From Candidatus Heimdallarchaeota archaeon (lineage in GTDB: Archaea > Asgardarchaeota > Heimdallarchaeia > Heimdallarchaeales > Kariarchaeaceae): 7,196 nucleotides of DNA. Below the pieces are notes generated by a model, which did not search any database, was not told where the DNA came from, and saw nothing but the letters and a program-made list of their open reading frames with translations. The translations under genes and the position numbers were made by a program. Where the stretch lies: assembly GCA_022574115.1 (NCBI GenBank), contig JACZSS010000132.1, positions 1-7,196 on the forward strand. The letters are read 5' to 3'. Below, piece after piece: positions 6,154 to 7,196 of this stretch (position 1 is the first letter of the stretch; every line of letters begins with the position of its first letter).

Positions 6154-6209
6154 CTCAAATATTTACTAGTAGATGCATTTACCGATATAAAATTTACTGG
6201 AAATTCATC
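6154..6209 (+). pseudogene. Detached N-terminal part of the PhzF-like gene, out of frame and without a start codon
   Basis: In the frame -1-shift away from the main gene, codons at 6157-6207 read KYLLVDAFTDIKFTGNS, the hallmark first strand and loop of PhzF proteins (typically VDAFTxxPFxGNPAAV). The expected continuation AVFYDADELSSTQ appears at 6210-6248 in the frame of the main gene. A single missing base near 6205-6210 would restore one protein. Upstream, this frame reaches a stop at 6088-6090 with no ATG, GTG or TTG between, so the start codon also seems lost; CTC at 6154 lies where a start would be expected. This could be a true pseudogene or sequence error. Confidence 0.75.
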
Positions 6210-6248
6210 GCTGTATTTTATGACGCCGACGAACTAAGTAGTACCCAA

Positions 6249-7049
6249 ATGGGTAAAATTGCTCAAGAAATGAACCTAGCTGAAAGTGCCTTTATTTTAA
6301 AATCAGAGCGAGCAGATTTTAGAGCTAGATATTTCACACCAGCTGTTGAAATCCCAATGGCTGGTCATCCCCCTCTCTCAGTTATTTCCGCGTTGATTCA
6401 TGCTCACAAAAGTAAACTGGACGATCACCCAGTAAATGTAACTCTTGAGGTTAAAGCCGCTATTTTACCAATTGAAATTCAAAGTAAAAATGGTGAATTA
6501 CTGTCCATTACAATGCAACAGATTAAACCCAAATTTCTCGAGATCGTTAGGCAGGAGGAGGTCTTACCAGTTTTCGGACTGCAAGAAATAGATTTTACAA
6601 AGGACGTCCCGATTCAGATAGTAAGTACTGGAACTAACCAATTAATGGTCCCCGTAAAAGATATTGAGACTTTAGAAAGAATTGTACTAAATGTAGATGC
6701 TTTTGCTAACTTGAGAGGACGATATGATTTTATGTCGATTCATGCCTTTACAGTGCATGGATACACCCAGACAGGAGACACATATGCAAGACACTTTGAT
6801 ATTCCCCCGGATTTAATTGAAGATCCATTTACTGGGTCTGCTACGGGTGGTATGGCTGCATATCTTTGGCGATATCATCTTATTGATGAATCTCAGTTCA
6901 TTGCAGAACAAGGACATACTATGGGAAGACCTGGTCAAGCTGAAGTACTAATTATTGGTAAAAGGGAAAATATTGAAGGAATAAAAGTAGGCGGAAAAGT
7001 AGTATTAGTCGCGGAAGGTGTTATCTACGTTGATGAGCCTAGTCATTGA
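6249..7049 (+). CDS. PhzF-family isomerase/epimerase-like protein, body intact, N-terminus cut off by frameshift
   Basis: The 266 residues from the first in-frame ATG cover all but about the first 30 residues of a PhzF-like protein. Members have two similar hot-dog-like halves and catalyse metal-free isomerisation; PhzF itself acts on trans-2,3-dihydro-3-hydroxyanthranilate, but most homologues have unknown substrates. Key sites are present: the catalytic Glu in EMNLAESAF (Glu12 here), FTPAVEIPMAGH with its His (residues 29-40), EDPFTGSA (about 191-198) with the conserved Asp, and EQGHTMGRPGQAEV (about 218-231). The end, GGKVVLVAEGVIYVDEP, is the usual close. The ATG at 6249 is very likely an internal Met of the ancestral protein: it has no Shine-Dalgarno, and homologous sequence continues upstream in frame to 6210 and then in another frame. 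A protein starting here would lack the first beta-strand and is probably non-functional unless the frameshift is an error. No phenazine genes are nearby, so phenazine synthesis is not implied. Confidence 0.85.
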   Translation: MGKIAQEMNLAESAFILKSERADFRARYFTPAVEIPMAGHPPLSVISALIHAHKSKLDDHPVNVTLEVKAAILPIEIQSKNGELLSITMQQIKPKFLEIVRQEEVLPVFGLQEIDFTKDVPIQIVSTGTNQLMVPVKDIETLERIVLNVDAFANLRGRYDFMSIHAFTVHGYTQTGDTYARHFDIPPDLIEDPFTGSATGGMAAYLWRYHLIDESQFIAEQGHTMGRPGQAEVLIIGKRENIEGIKVGGKVVLVAEGVIYVDEPSH

Positions 7050-7196
7050 AGGCAATTAAGTCACATTGAGTATTACATCTGCAGGTCATTTTCAACTCAA
7101 ACCAAGTTCCTAAGTTGTTTCGATTTCTTGTCGGGGAACAGGTTGCAGCAATGTTGTCCATCTAATTTTTGGAGAGGTTGACTGATTAGTGTATGG
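7050..7196. other. Right-edge segment, no supported gene
   Basis: No recognisable gene is visible. On the minus strand a frame is open from the window edge to a TAG at 7110-7112 (28 residues, ending PVPRQEIETT) and could be the tail of a convergent gene lying mostly outside. It is too short to judge. Confidence 0.3.

Noticed and set aside
6187..6200. Programmed -1 frameshift at the A/T run (AAAATTTA) before the PhzF-like gene
   Set aside because: The run could be slippery, but family-like sequence (FTGNS) continues in the first frame past it, so the frame change must occur near 6207, where no slippery heptamer exists.
6249..7049. Phenazine biosynthesis cluster
   Set aside because: PhzF-like proteins are widespread outside phenazine producers, and no other phz gene is present in the window.

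Overview
The window is low-GC prokaryotic DNA. Its left half (1-3842) is compact, with three genes on the + strand. Its right half (about 3843-7196) is looser and holds debris, one minus-strand gene and one damaged plus-strand gene. Nothing in the sequence fixes the taxon. The pyrophosphatase has a strong Shine-Dalgarno. The glycosyltransferase lacks one, and a TATA-like box sits about 30 bases before its ATG, as in archaeal near-leaderless transcripts, although that box also reads as a perfect bacterial -10. I therefore leave archaeon versus bacterium open. No rRNA, tRNA, CRISPR or complete insertion sequence was seen.

Left half: the window opens inside an endonuclease/exonuclease/phosphatase-fold hydrolase (metal-dependent phosphodiesterase type). 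Next comes a DPM1-like family 2 glycosyltransferase that probably charges a polyprenyl-phosphate lipid with a sugar. Then comes a full-length membrane ion-pumping pyrophosphatase with the Lys signature of the K+-independent H+-pumping class. These three are co-directional, but gaps of 81 and 126 bases suggest neighbours rather than one tight operon. The pyrophosphatase would recover energy from PPi released by biosynthesis; no direct pathway link among the three is visible.

Right half: at 3928-4427 lies a decayed IS66-like transposase C-terminal region with in-frame stops and a frameshift. A secreted S1 (trypsin-fold) serine protease follows on the minus strand (4585-5382), with its catalytic triad and signal peptide intact. 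About 770 bases upstream of it carry no convincing gene but several inverted and direct repeats. The last gene is a PhzF-family protein whose body (6249-7049) is intact. Its first strand and loop are encoded just upstream in another frame with no recognisable start codon, so it looks like a recently broken gene or an assembly error.

I found no convincing new multi-gene system. The observations most worth checking are the altered, normally conserved residues of the pyrophosphatase, the break in the PhzF gene, and the structured repeats in the 5400-5950 spacer.
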